From the NCBI RefSeq assembly GCF_965214215.1, contig NZ_CBDCBD010000002.1, positions 1-64,000 of the forward strand: DNA of 64,000 nucleotides. Direction: 5' to 3'. The notes beneath the pieces are model-generated. The model searched no databases. It was not told the origin of the DNA and was given only the letters and a program-made list of their open reading frames with translations. The position numbers and the translations under genes were made by a program. Each line of letters starts with the position of its first letter. Position 1 is the stretch's first letter. The DNA comes from Poriferisodalis sp965214215 (GTDB lineage Bacteria; Actinomycetota; Acidimicrobiia; Acidimicrobiales; Poriferisodalaceae). Below are positions 1 through 7,465 of the stretch, piece after piece.

Positions 1-459
1 CCCCCGGACGAGGTCGGTGACATGCGACGTGGGCACCTTGCCCTCGGGCAGCAGGGAGGCCAGCGCCGTTCCGGGCGACACCCGACCGGGCATCGCAGCC
101 GCCAGCAGCCAGATGTGAGGTGCCATCGGCGCCCCGAACGCGGCGGTGGCCTGCCGCTTCGGGCCGCGCTGCGCCCGAGCTGCGCCCAATAGCCGCTCGC
201 CTTGGGGGCTGAGCGGCTGGCGGGTCTCACGCCGGAAGAGGTCGCTCGGGCTGAGGCCGGCTGCCACCAGCGCGCCCGAGATGGAACCGGCGGACGTTCC
301 GACGATCAGGTCGACATCGCGGGCGTCGATCCCCCACGTGTCCTCAAGCGCCTTGAGCACGCCGGCATGGAATGCTCCGCCGACGATGCCACCGGAGCCC
401 ATGACGAGCGCCACGCTGCGATCAGGTCGTGGGCGCCCACCAACGCCACCAGTGGTCAT
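1..459 (-). CDS. Patatin-like phospholipase, cut by the window edge
   Basis: Only the first 153 codons are present; the gene runs off the left edge. The N-terminus carries the glycine-rich oxyanion loop (GSGGIVGGA, about residues 21-29) followed by the nucleophile elbow GTSAGS (about 60-65), the Ser of the Ser-Asp dyad in patatin-type lipid acyl hydrolases. The catalytic Asp lies outside the window. The ATG sits 9 nt after the stop of the PHA synthase gene, so the two are probably co-transcribed. In this setting it may act on granule lipids or PHA; that is inferred from position only. Confidence 0.85.
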   Translation of the reverse strand, partial: MTTGGVGGRPRPDRSVALVMGSGGIVGGAFHAGVLKALEDTWGIDARDVDLIVGTSAGSISGALVAAGLSPSDLFRRETRQPLSPQGERLLGAARAQRGPKRQATAAFGAPMAPHIWLLAAAMPGRVSPGTALASLLPEGKVPTSHVTDLVRG

Positions 460-468
460 CGGCCGCGG

Positions 469-1608
469 CTACTTGTCGACGTCGCTGTGCTGGACCATCC
501 AGCCGATCATCGATGGGATCGAGCGCTTGCGAGCGCCGTTGCCCACGATCAGCCCGACGTGGCCCGCAGGCAGTCGCATCTCGGTGGCGTCAGTGGAGCC
601 GACCAGCTTGTCGAGGCCGTAGGTGGATTCCGGCGGCACGATGTGGTCGCGCTCAGCGATCACGTTCAGGAACGGTGCCTTGATGTCAGCGAGGTCCAGC
701 TTGCGCCCGCCCAGCATCAGGTCGCCGGTCATGAAGCCGTTGCCTTCGATGAACATCTCGACGGTCTGGACCATCGTGGCGCCCGGGAACGGGATGTGAT
801 TGCGGGTCCACGACGTCATGGCCTGGTACGAGCTCAGGAACTTTTCGTCGTCGAGATGCTCCCAGAAGTCCATCACGGTGCTGAGATCGGAGGTGGGCGT
901 CAGCAGGGTGAACGACGCCCGCACCGACTCGGCCGGCACGTTGCCGCTGGCGTCCATCAGGTGCGCCGGGTCGATGCCGGCGGAACCGACGCCGGTCATG
1001 ACCGTCGGCATCTTGGTGAAGTCCACCGGGGTGGCCATCACGACAACGTTGCGGATCGGGTCGTCTGGGTGGCCGGCCGCGTACAACAGCGTCAGCAGAC
1101 CGCCGTAGCAGTAGCCGAAGACGGTGACACCGTTGTCGCCGCCCATCTGGTTGACCTTGGCGACCGCCTGTGGCAGCAGTTCGTCGCAGTAGGTCTCGAA
1201 GGTGTTGTTGGCTTCCTCCTCGTCGGGTACGCCCCAGTCGAGCAGGAAGACATCGAACCCTTCGGCGACGAGCCGCTCGATGAAGCTGTTGCCTGGCTGC
1301 AGATCCAAGATGAACGAGCGGCTCACCAAGCTCATGACCAGCAACAGCGGCGGACGCACGGTCGGGCTCTCGCTGCGGTATCTGTACAGCACGGCCTTGC
1401 CGTTGCTCCACACCGCGTCGCGGGGTGTCTGGCCGACCGGGGCGCGGTCGATGCCCATGACGTGGCGGGTGAGGTTCCACCAGCGCCTCATGCCGGTTTC
1501 CCACATCTCGGAAAATGGGGCGAGCGGGTTGGTCACTTCCGCGGGGCGCTCGGATGAGTCGCCATTGACGCCGGTGGCTTTGGGTTTGACAAGCGTGGTT
1601 GCAGACAT
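469..1608 (-). CDS. phaC: Poly(3-hydroxyalkanoate) synthase, class III-like PhaC
   Basis: Polymerises 3-hydroxyacyl-CoA into PHA at the granule surface. At 379 aa it is the size of class III PhaC rather than the roughly 560 aa of class I. An alpha/beta-hydrolase fold is visible with the synthase lipase-like box GYCYGG (Cys about 167), Asp about 321 in ERDHIVPP and His about 350 in PAGHVGLIVG, making the Cys-Asp-His triad. A gene for a PhaE-like granule protein lies 30 bp upstream on the same strand and a patatin gene follows at once, suggesting one PHA operon. The start (MSATTLVK) has a purine-rich AGGAG a few bases upstream. Confidence 0.92.
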   Translation of the reverse strand: MSATTLVKPKATGVNGDSSERPAEVTNPLAPFSEMWETGMRRWWNLTRHVMGIDRAPVGQTPRDAVWSNGKAVLYRYRSESPTVRPPLLLVMSLVSRSFILDLQPGNSFIERLVAEGFDVFLLDWGVPDEEEANNTFETYCDELLPQAVAKVNQMGGDNGVTVFGYCYGGLLTLLYAAGHPDDPIRNVVVMATPVDFTKMPTVMTGVGSAGIDPAHLMDASGNVPAESVRASFTLLTPTSDLSTVMDFWEHLDDEKFLSSYQAMTSWTRNHIPFPGATMVQTVEMFIEGNGFMTGDLMLGGRKLDLADIKAPFLNVIAERDHIVPPESTYGLDKLVGSTDATEMRLPAGHVGLIVGNGARKRSIPSMIGWMVQHSDVDK

Positions 1609-1638
1609 GGTTGCTCCTTCAGGGTGATGCGGGGGTGT

Positions 1639-2088
1639 TCAGGACTTCTCGACCGCTGCGGCGGGTTTCTGTGCAGCAGGCTTCTTGGCGGTCGCCTTCG
1701 ATGCAGTCGCCTTCGATGCGCTGGACTTCGATGCAGTCGCCTTGGGTGCGGCCGGCTTCGAAACCGGGCTTGCCTTGCCGTTCGTTGCCGGCGGGGCCTC
1801 AGTCGGGACGACGGCGACCACGTCGAACACGAGATTCTTGAGACCCTTCAGCTCACGATCTACTGCGGCGACCTGCTGGCGCAGCTTGCGCACGTCGGTG
1901 GCAGCGGGAAGGTTCCAGAAGTGCAACCAGCGCCGGCTGGTCCGCTCGAATTCGGCGGCGAAAGCGCTGCTGACCTTGGCGCTCGCTGCCATGAAATCGC
2001 GGAAGCCGTCGGAGGCTGCGAACTGCTGGAGTCCCGGCGCTACGGCGGACTCCCATTCGTTGTAGATCTCACGCCACTGCTTGGCCAT
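1639..2088 (-). CDS. PhaE/phasin-like granule protein with Lys-Ala tail
   Basis: A 149-aa protein in two parts. Residues 1 to about 100 are helical and Trp-rich (KQWREIYNEWESAV, RRWLHFWNLP) and end in a heptad-like stretch (VRKLRQQVAAVDRELKGL), as in PhaE or phasin proteins. The remainder is a low-complexity Lys/Ala/Ser/Pro tail like those of PhaF and histone-like proteins that tie granules to DNA. The start at 2088 is chosen over an upstream in-frame Met because GGAGGAAA lies directly before it. It precedes phaC and probably forms or recruits the synthase complex. Family membership is by resemblance and context. Confidence 0.7.
   Translation of the reverse strand: MAKQWREIYNEWESAVAPGLQQFAASDGFRDFMAASAKVSSAFAAEFERTSRRWLHFWNLPAATDVRKLRQQVAAVDRELKGLKNLVFDVVAVVPTEAPPATNGKASPVSKPAAPKATASKSSASKATASKATAKKPAAQKPAAAVEKS
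1681..1755. repeat. 15-bp tandem repeat inside the granule-protein gene
   Basis: Five consecutive 15-bp units begin with CTTCGATGC or a close variant; the units at 1696 and 1726 are identical. On the minus strand they encode pentapeptides of the form ATASK, giving the positively charged tail. Such minisatellites change length easily. Confidence 0.8.
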
Positions 2089-2206
2089 GTTTGTTTCCTC
2101 CGGGAAAAAGGGGGGTATCCGGTCTGATGTCACGAATTCCGGCGGCGTGCGAGACACCTGCCGGTGCGAATCGATGGACTGACGAGGCAAGCGCCGCTGT
2201 CCATCA

Positions 2207-2226
2207 ATTGCATGACGCTATGCAAT
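2207..2226. promoter_or_regulatory. Palindromic operator candidate ATTGCAT-N6-ATGCAAT
   Basis: Perfect 7-bp inverted repeat with a 6-nt spacer (GACGCT) in the divergent space between the granule-protein gene (start 2088, minus) and the MarR gene (start 2340, plus). Size and symmetry fit a site for a winged-helix dimer such as the neighbouring MarR protein. No binding data; inferred from symmetry and position. Confidence 0.6.
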
Positions 2227-2245
2227 CATATCTGGATTACGGCCC

Positions 2246-2283
2246 TGTCACAAAAGCATTTCGTCTCGGGAAATTGTGTGACA
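2246..2283. promoter_or_regulatory. Widely spaced inverted repeat TGTCACA / TGTGACA
   Basis: Perfect 7-bp arms at 2246-2252 and 2277-2283, 24 nt apart, lie between the first palindrome and the MarR start. A TACAAT hexamer at 2321-2326 is a good -10 box for the MarR gene; its predicted start of transcription falls within about 8 nt of the ATG at 2340, so that mRNA may be leaderless. The pair of half-sites may be a second operator or a weak stem. Confidence 0.4.
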
Positions 2284-2339
2284 CCCTGCAATGAACTGCT
2301 GGGCTGGCTGGCGGATCGGCTACAATGTGAATTCGGCCA

Positions 2340-2948
2340 ATGAATGTGATCGATACGGATCAGCAGGGTGCGGGAGACCCAGTGCAGTCTGGAGGCAGCG
2401 GCACTCGTCGCACCCTCGGACTGCCTCGTGTTCATGACGCGCAACAGCCGAGTGCTCCGGTGTCCGCCGAATGGGGTGACGACTGGGACCTCGATCACAA
2501 GGTCGCCGCCCTGTGGCGCGCCGCCCGGCTGGGGCCGACCGTCGAGCGCCTGCGCCGGCACGTCCTCGGCGGCGGATCGCAGTCCATCGAACCGGGCCAA
2601 TTCCGGGCGCTCGATGCCGTGGCCGGAAACGGGCCTGCGACGATTCGAGCACTTGCGGACATCATGGACGTCGAGCCAAGCACCGTTACCCGGGCCATCA
2701 CCAGACTCGAGACCGATGGGCTCGTCTACAAGCAGCGGGCCGAACGCGACCACCGAGAGGTGCTAGTCGAGTTGACCGACCTCGGGGCGGCCCGCCAGCA
2801 ATACTTCGTAGACCGCGCGTATCGCATCTACGAAGAGATCTTCACCGTCTTCAACACCCAAGAGCGTGAAGTTCTTGCAGACTTGCTCGAACGCATGCTG
2901 GTGTCGACCGACGCCGCGCTCGCACGGCTTGATGCCCGGGCGCTCTAG
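2340..2948 (+). CDS. MarR family transcriptional regulator
   Basis: A 202-aa protein with an unstructured N-terminal extension of about 50 residues, then a MarR winged helix-turn-helix: ATIRALADIMDVEPSTVTRA is the HTH, followed by ITRLETDGLVYKQ and a wing RAERDHREVLVELTDLG, and a C-terminal dimerisation helix. It is divergent from the PHA granule operon and separated from it by two inverted repeats, so control of the PHA genes and of itself is the natural reading. The ligand is unknown. Confidence 0.88.
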   Translation: MNVIDTDQQGAGDPVQSGGSGTRRTLGLPRVHDAQQPSAPVSAEWGDDWDLDHKVAALWRAARLGPTVERLRRHVLGGGSQSIEPGQFRALDAVAGNGPATIRALADIMDVEPSTVTRAITRLETDGLVYKQRAERDHREVLVELTDLGAARQQYFVDRAYRIYEEIFTVFNTQEREVLADLLERMLVSTDAALARLDARAL

Positions 2949-2978
2949 CGCCAGATCACCGAGGAGAACTTCCGTCGC

Positions 2979-4208
2979 ATGACCAGTGCCCCCTCTGATA
3001 CTCAATCGGGCAGCCGTCGGCGGGCCCCGAGTCGGCCTGCGTCACCCCTGCGAGCCGGCTGCCGAGTGGCCGGCTCGGTGGGCGAGTGGATCCGGGGTCA
3101 CAGCGAGGACGATTTGCCGGCAGTGCGTCAGACGCCCGCCGCAGCGTGGAAGTGGATGATTGACGAGTGGTCCATCCAGTTCGAGCTGGCTTCGGCCCGC
3201 ATGAGAATTCCCGACGGACCGTTCCGAAAGCGACTCCGCTCCGAGCTCGCCGAGGCACACAAGCACTATGCCGACCGCGGCTGGCTGGACGACCCCGCCG
3301 CGTACCACCGCACTCCCCCGCCGCTCGACGGCGACGTGCAGATCAGCGCTGCCTCAGCGGGCGATGCGGACTTCTGGCACGTTCGCTTCAACAGCGAGTT
3401 CGAGCCCTGGCCCGGTGAACCCGGCCGAGAGCGTTGGATGAGCTACCGACCGGTTCGCACCACGCACGCGTGGATGCTGCAGCATCCCGACCGCGCGCGG
3501 CCCTGGGTGGTGGCCGTCAACGGCTACCGCACCGGCGAGCCAGAGCTGGACATGTGGATGCTGTACGCGAATCGCTTGCACCGGCGTTGGGGCCTGAACG
3601 TGATCGCGGTAGTTCTGCCACTGCACGGGCCCCGCGCTATCGGGGTGAGCGGTTCCCGGGTCATACACGCAGGCGCGATGAACACGGTGTTCACGGTCGC
3701 GCAAGGCGCGTGGGACATCCGGCGAGTGATCGGCTGGGTCCGCGACCAGCACGAGGCGCCGTCCGTTGCCGTGTCAGGCATATCGCTCGGCGGCTACATG
3801 GCAGCCATGACTGCCGCCCTGGAAGACGACCTTGCCGCAGTCATCGCCGGTGTCCCCGAGAGCGATCTGGCACGCGGCACCCGCCGGCAGGTGGAACCGC
3901 TTCTGCCCCCCTTCTACGAGCAGTGGGGCCTGTCTTGGGAGGCGTACGAGCAAGTCCTCTCGGTGGTGTCGCCGCTGTCGCTTTCGTGCAAGGTCCCCCG
4001 CGATCGGCGTTACATCTTCGCCGGCTTGCTCGACCGCTGGGTCCGACCCGGCAACGTCAAGACGCTGTGGGAGCACTGGGAGCGACCCGACATGCAGTGG
4101 TACCAGGGCTCGCACCTGTCCTACCCGTTCGAACGCGAGGTCTCCCGCTACGTGGATCGCGCGGCGGCCGAAACGTTCGGCAGCGTGCCGGCAGCCCCGC
4201 CGCGCTGA
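2979..4208 (+). CDS. Alpha/beta hydrolase of unassigned family
   Basis: A 409-aa protein. An alpha/beta-hydrolase core is recognisable from about residue 170: a strand RPWVVAVNGYRTG, then the nucleophile elbow SGISLGGYMAA (GxSxG, Ser about 270), a later RDRRYIFAGLLDRWVRP that may hold the acid, and GSHLSYPFE with the likely catalytic His. There is no signal peptide. The first 50 residues are Arg/Pro-rich and weakly supported; GAGGAG lies 12 nt before the ATG. It follows the MarR gene by 30 bp, probably in one transcript. It could be an intracellular PHA or lipid esterase; the substrate cannot be read from sequence. Confidence 0.75.
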   Translation: MTSAPSDTQSGSRRRAPSRPASPLRAGCRVAGSVGEWIRGHSEDDLPAVRQTPAAAWKWMIDEWSIQFELASARMRIPDGPFRKRLRSELAEAHKHYADRGWLDDPAAYHRTPPPLDGDVQISAASAGDADFWHVRFNSEFEPWPGEPGRERWMSYRPVRTTHAWMLQHPDRARPWVVAVNGYRTGEPELDMWMLYANRLHRRWGLNVIAVVLPLHGPRAIGVSGSRVIHAGAMNTVFTVAQGAWDIRRVIGWVRDQHEAPSVAVSGISLGGYMAAMTAALEDDLAAVIAGVPESDLARGTRRQVEPLLPPFYEQWGLSWEAYEQVLSVVSPLSLSCKVPRDRRYIFAGLLDRWVRPGNVKTLWEHWERPDMQWYQGSHLSYPFEREVSRYVDRAAAETFGSVPAAPPR

Positions 4209-4231
4209 CATTCGGGCCGCAGCAGGTACTG

Positions 4232-5827
4232 CTACACGCGCTCAGACTGTCCCAGTACCGCCAGTCGATGCCGCACGACCTTGCCGGTCGTGGTCATGGG
4301 CAGGGCGTCGACGAAGTGGATGTCGCGCGGCACCATGAAGCTCGGCAGGCTCTCGGCGACCCAAGCACGGAGCACATCGGCATCGACGCGTCGGCGCGGG
4401 CGCGGCACCACGAACGCTGCCACGCGCTGACCGAACTCGGGATCGTCCACGCCCACGACGGCGGCGATCTCGACGCTGGGGTGGCGGTCCAGCACCTCCT
4501 CCACGCCGGAAGGGAACACATTTTCGCCGCCGGTCACGATCATGTCGTTGGCACGGCCCGAGACATGGAGGCGCCCGTCGGCGTCGAGCCGGCCGATATC
4601 GCCCGTAGCCATCAGCGTGCCGGCGCGGTCGCCGTCGCTCCCGTCGGTGTAGCCGAGGAATTGCGCCGTGCTGGCGAGATGGACCCAGCCCGTAGTTCCT
4701 CGAGGCGCCGGCATGCCGTCGTCATTGAGAATGGTGAGCGTCACCCCGTCGGGGGGGCGGCCGACGGTGCCGGGCGCGGCGCGCAGGTCGGCGGGATCTG
4801 CGATCGTCCCGATCGCGGTCTCAGTGGAGCCATAGACGTTGTAGAGATCATCGCCGAAGCGATCCATCCACTTGCGAGCGAGTTCGCCGGAGAGGACGTT
4901 CCCACTGCTGAGCACCATGCGGGGCCTGCGCACCGACGCGGAGTCGATCGGCAAGTCCAGAATGCGGCGCAGCATCAGCGGCACTACGACGAGTGCGTCA
5001 TAGCGGTGTTCGCACAGCAACTTGCCGATCTCGGCGGCTTCGAACCGCTGCCTGACTTCGATGGTGCTGGCGGTGGCCAGCCCAACGACCAGCTGGCTCA
5101 GACCCCAGGCGTGAAAGAGCGGCGATGCGATGAGATAACGGTCGCCGAGGCGGTACGGCACGCGCCGCAGCATGCCGACGCCGCCCACACGCGTCGTCTT
5201 CAGCGTCCGCACTGCACTCTTGGGGGCGCCGGTGGTGCCAGACGTCAGCAGGACGAGCTTTGGCCGGCGCGTCGGGGGTGAGCACTGCCGTCCCTCGGCG
5301 GCGACGCGGGACATCGCGCCGGGACCGCTCCCGTCGGCCACGAGCACGGTTGCGGTCGTGCCTGACTGGGCAATGACCTCGGAGAACTCCTGGTCGGTCA
5401 CGATGACGGCAATGCCGTCGCGTTCGCAGACCTCAGCAAGGTTCGAGGCTGGCAGCGCCGTCGACAGCAACACCGTGTCGCAGCCGGCTCGCTCGGCGGC
5501 AACCAGTGCGGTCACGAACCACCGGTGGTTGCGGCACAGGATGCCGACGGCAGCCAGGCTTCCATCGGGCCCTGTTGCCGCAGCACGCATGCAGGCGGCC
5601 ACGCTGGACGCTGCACGGTCCAGCGTGCGGTAGTCGATCGAGCCTTCATCGTCGACGACTGCAGCGCGGCCGCCGAACCGGAGGGCTGCTGCGGACACAG
5701 ACGCCGCAGTGCCGAGGCCCCAGCGCACCGATGCCCAACAACGTGCTGAAGTCAGGGCCGCATCGGCAGCGCCCATGCGCAGGGCAACGTGCCACATGCT
5801 CTCTCTGGCAATGACGGACCCGATCAC
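4232..5827 (-). CDS. AMP-forming acyl-CoA synthetase / ligase
   Basis: A 531-aa member of the adenylate-forming (ANL) superfamily that activates a carboxylate through an acyl-AMP and transfers it to CoA. Seen in order: P-loop LLTSGTTGAPKSA (A3), VYGSTETAIG (A5), TGDIGRLDADGRLHVSGR (A7-A8 with the hinge), DMIVTGGENVFP, and near the C-terminus the A10 region TTTGKVVRH with the adenylation Lys. It converges on the hydrolase gene (23 bp apart). A fatty-acid or hydroxy-acid substrate feeding PHA would fit the locus, but specificity is not visible. Confidence 0.88.
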   Translation of the reverse strand: MIGSVIARESMWHVALRMGAADAALTSARCWASVRWGLGTAASVSAAALRFGGRAAVVDDEGSIDYRTLDRAASSVAACMRAAATGPDGSLAAVGILCRNHRWFVTALVAAERAGCDTVLLSTALPASNLAEVCERDGIAVIVTDQEFSEVIAQSGTTATVLVADGSGPGAMSRVAAEGRQCSPPTRRPKLVLLTSGTTGAPKSAVRTLKTTRVGGVGMLRRVPYRLGDRYLIASPLFHAWGLSQLVVGLATASTIEVRQRFEAAEIGKLLCEHRYDALVVVPLMLRRILDLPIDSASVRRPRMVLSSGNVLSGELARKWMDRFGDDLYNVYGSTETAIGTIADPADLRAAPGTVGRPPDGVTLTILNDDGMPAPRGTTGWVHLASTAQFLGYTDGSDGDRAGTLMATGDIGRLDADGRLHVSGRANDMIVTGGENVFPSGVEEVLDRHPSVEIAAVVGVDDPEFGQRVAAFVVPRPRRRVDADVLRAWVAESLPSFMVPRDIHFVDALPMTTTGKVVRHRLAVLGQSERV

Positions 5828-5833
5828 CGCAGC

Positions 5834-6223
5834 TCAGTCTCCGCCAGCGTCGAAACTTCGATAGACGCCCAGCAGGGCTGCCTTTTGCTCATCGGTCAGG
5901 TTCGGATCGGCGCGGACTGCTTCGATCACCGTCGGCACATCTTCACGGTCCATTAAGCCGGCGTACGACAGCAACGTGGCTGCCCGCACATTGAGCGCTT
6001 CGGCAAGTGCCTTGAGCACCCGCACCGACGGCTCGTGGAGCCCGCGCTCGATCTGGCTGAGGTACGGGTTCGACAGCTGCGCCATCTTGGCGAGCTGTCG
6101 CTGGCTCAGCTCCATCATCTCCCGCTGGGCCCGTATGAACGCGCCCAGCTGATCGAATCCGGGGAAAGAGTGCCCCGACCGTTGATCGTCCGCTTCTGCG
6201 GCGTCAGGGCCGGAAGCGGCCAT
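5834..6223 (-). CDS. XRE family regulator, Rv0474-like
   Basis: A 129-aa protein with a classic XRE helix-turn-helix: GAFIRAQREMMELSQRQLA, then SNPYLSQIERGLHEPS. The C-terminal part (LLSYAGLMDR and DEQKAALLGVYRSFD) matches the pattern of the mycobacterial regulator Rv0474, encoded beside the lipid-inclusion protein HbhA. The start at 6223 is favoured over an in-frame Met 33 nt upstream because its ATG overlaps the stop of the phasin-like gene as TGATG, indicating coupled translation. It likely controls that gene and perhaps the granule locus. Confidence 0.85.
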   Translation of the reverse strand: MAASGPDAAEADDQRSGHSFPGFDQLGAFIRAQREMMELSQRQLAKMAQLSNPYLSQIERGLHEPSVRVLKALAEALNVRAATLLSYAGLMDREDVPTVIEAVRADPNLTDEQKAALLGVYRSFDAGGD

Positions 6224-6501
6224 CAGGCCTGGGCATCCTCGCTGGCGCGCTCCCACGCAGCGGCGATCCGGGCAGCGCAGTCCTTGTTGGCCTCGTGCAC
6301 CTGGCCCAGAAAGCTGAAGTAGGTGTCGATCATCTCGGTGGGCTTGGGCAGGTATTCCGCAAACGGGCTCGACATCGCCGGGGCGGCGGACAGCCAGGCC
6401 TCTGCAACGCGCTCGTTCATCGAGACGAACTGCTCTTGGGCAGTCTTCATCTGCTCGAGGGAGCGGTCCTGCATTTCGCGGACGGAATCAAGTACGGCCA
6501 T
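6223..6501 (-). CDS. Phasin-like small helical protein
   Basis: A 92-aa, almost wholly helical protein (DRSLEQMKTAQEQFVSMNER ... PTEMIDTYFSFLGQVHEANK ... RIAAAWERAS) with the amphipathic heptad look of phasins, which coat PHA or lipid inclusions. The start at 6501 is preceded by AGGAG at good spacing; a longer in-frame start at 6588 has no such site. It is the first gene of a two-gene unit with the XRE regulator, matching the mycobacterial hbhA / Rv0474 arrangement. The phasin role is inferred from pattern and context. Confidence 0.7.
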   Translation of the reverse strand: MAVLDSVREMQDRSLEQMKTAQEQFVSMNERVAEAWLSAAPAMSSPFAEYLPKPTEMIDTYFSFLGQVHEANKDCAARIAAAWERASEDAQA

Positions 6502-6606
6502 GGGGCTAGCTCCTGGGGGGAGGGGGAGTCGCCGGCGGGGGTCACCGGCACTGCTAGAAATAGTACCCACTCCGGGAACAACTTGCAACTTGGGGCCGAA
6601 GTGCAG

Positions 6607-7374
6607 CTAAGTGGCGGCGTGAACAATCCGGGCGAACTGGACTGCGTCCAGGGATGCACCGCCGACCAAGGCGCCGTCGATGTCTGGCTGGCGAAGGAGC
6701 TCGTGGGCGTTGGCGGGCTTGACCGAGCCTCCGTATTGGATGCGGACGTGCTCGCCCGTGCCGCGGCGAATGTCGTCGATCACGTTTCGGGCTGTGGCGC
6801 ACATGTCTTGGGCGTCTTCGGGGGAGGCATTTCGGCCCGTTCCGATGGCCCAGACGGGCTCGTAGGCGACGACCAAGGTCTCGAAGCTTGCTCTGGTGAG
6901 CTTGGCCAGGCTGCCTCTGAGCTGGGTGGTCACCACGGCGGCGGCTTGCCCGGATTCGCGTTCTTCGAGGGTCTCGCCGACGCAGACGATGGGGGTCATG
7001 CCTGCCTTGGCGACAGCGGCAGCTTTGGCCGCGATGAACTCGTCGGTCTCGTTGAAGAGGGCTCGGCGTTCGCTGTGGCCGACGATGACGTAGCTCACGT
7101 CGAGCTTGGCGAGCATCGACGGGGACACCTCGCCGGTATAGGCGCCCTTGCTCTGATCGTGGCAATTCTGTGCCCCGAGCTTGAACTCCAAGCGATCGGC
7201 ATCGATGACGGTCTGGCAGCTCCGCAGGTCGATGAAGGGCGGGTGCAGGCTCACTTCGACCTGGTCGTAGCGGTGGCGCGCCAGCTCGTAGCTCAGCTTC
7301 TGGCAAAGTTGGATTGCTTCGAGATGGTTGAGGTGCATCTTCCAGTTACCCGAGATCAAAGGCGTTCGGCTCAT
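6607..7374 (-). CDS. tpiA: Triosephosphate isomerase
   Basis: Interconverts dihydroxyacetone phosphate and glyceraldehyde 3-phosphate. Full-length (255 aa) TIM barrel with the N-terminal GNWKMH (active-site Asn and Lys), VGHSERR (catalytic His), the catalytic Glu in AYEPVWAIGTGR and the phosphate-binding loops IQYGGSVK and GALVGGASL. Last gene of the gap-pgk-tpiA run. Its first nine codons are duplicated 71 bp upstream, so the ATG now overlaps the stop of a short leader ORF (ATGA). The secG gene that often follows tpiA in actinobacteria is not here. Confidence 0.97.
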   Translation of the reverse strand: MSRTPLISGNWKMHLNHLEAIQLCQKLSYELARHRYDQVEVSLHPPFIDLRSCQTVIDADRLEFKLGAQNCHDQSKGAYTGEVSPSMLAKLDVSYVIVGHSERRALFNETDEFIAAKAAAVAKAGMTPIVCVGETLEERESGQAAAVVTTQLRGSLAKLTRASFETLVVAYEPVWAIGTGRNASPEDAQDMCATARNVIDDIRRGTGEHVRIQYGGSVKPANAHELLRQPDIDGALVGGASLDAVQFARIVHAAT

Positions 7375-7445
7375 CGTCTACCCGCCCTCTTCAATTGCCC
7401 GCCGAGACGGCGGGTCATGCCCGAGATCAAAGGCGTTCGGCTCAT
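7371..7445 (-). CDS. 24-codon leader ORF made from a duplicated tpiA start
   Basis: It begins with the same nine residues as TpiA (MSRTPLISG), then reads MTRRLGGQLKRAGRR and stops at TGA, sharing ATGA with the real tpiA start. Its own ribosome site, GGGGAG 8 nt upstream, is stronger than the GGCGGG-like stretch before tpiA. The simplest reading is that ribosomes load here and reinitiate on tpiA. It probably has no function as a peptide. Confidence 0.55.
   Translation of the reverse strand: MSRTPLISGMTRRLGGQLKRAGRR
7398..7414. other. GC hairpin in the leader ORF before tpiA
   Basis: CCCGCCG-AGA-CGGCGGG forms a perfect 7-bp stem with a 3-nt loop. It lies inside the leader ORF, 24 nt before the tpiA ATG, with no run of T after it, so it is more likely to act on translation or mRNA stability than as a terminator. 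Confidence 0.55.
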
Positions 7446-7465
7446 TGTTGTTCTCCCCGATTGAC

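Larger units (their letters stand above)
7349..7445. repeat. 26-bp direct repeat of the tpiA start
   Basis: A 26-bp sequence holding the tpiA start codon and the next seven codons plus two bases (encoding MSRTPLIS-G) is present exactly twice, at 7349-7374 and 7420-7445, with 45 bp between. The upstream copy (7420-7445) keeps the good Shine-Dalgarno GGGGAG; the intact gene starts from the other copy. This looks like a short tandem duplication or a small insertion flanked by duplicated target. Confidence 0.9.

Noticed and set aside
3434..5281. 615-codon plus-strand frame
   Set aside because: It overlaps the hydrolase and, antisense, the acyl-CoA ligase. Composition is Arg/Ala/His-rich without motifs, as expected of a shadow frame in GC-rich DNA.
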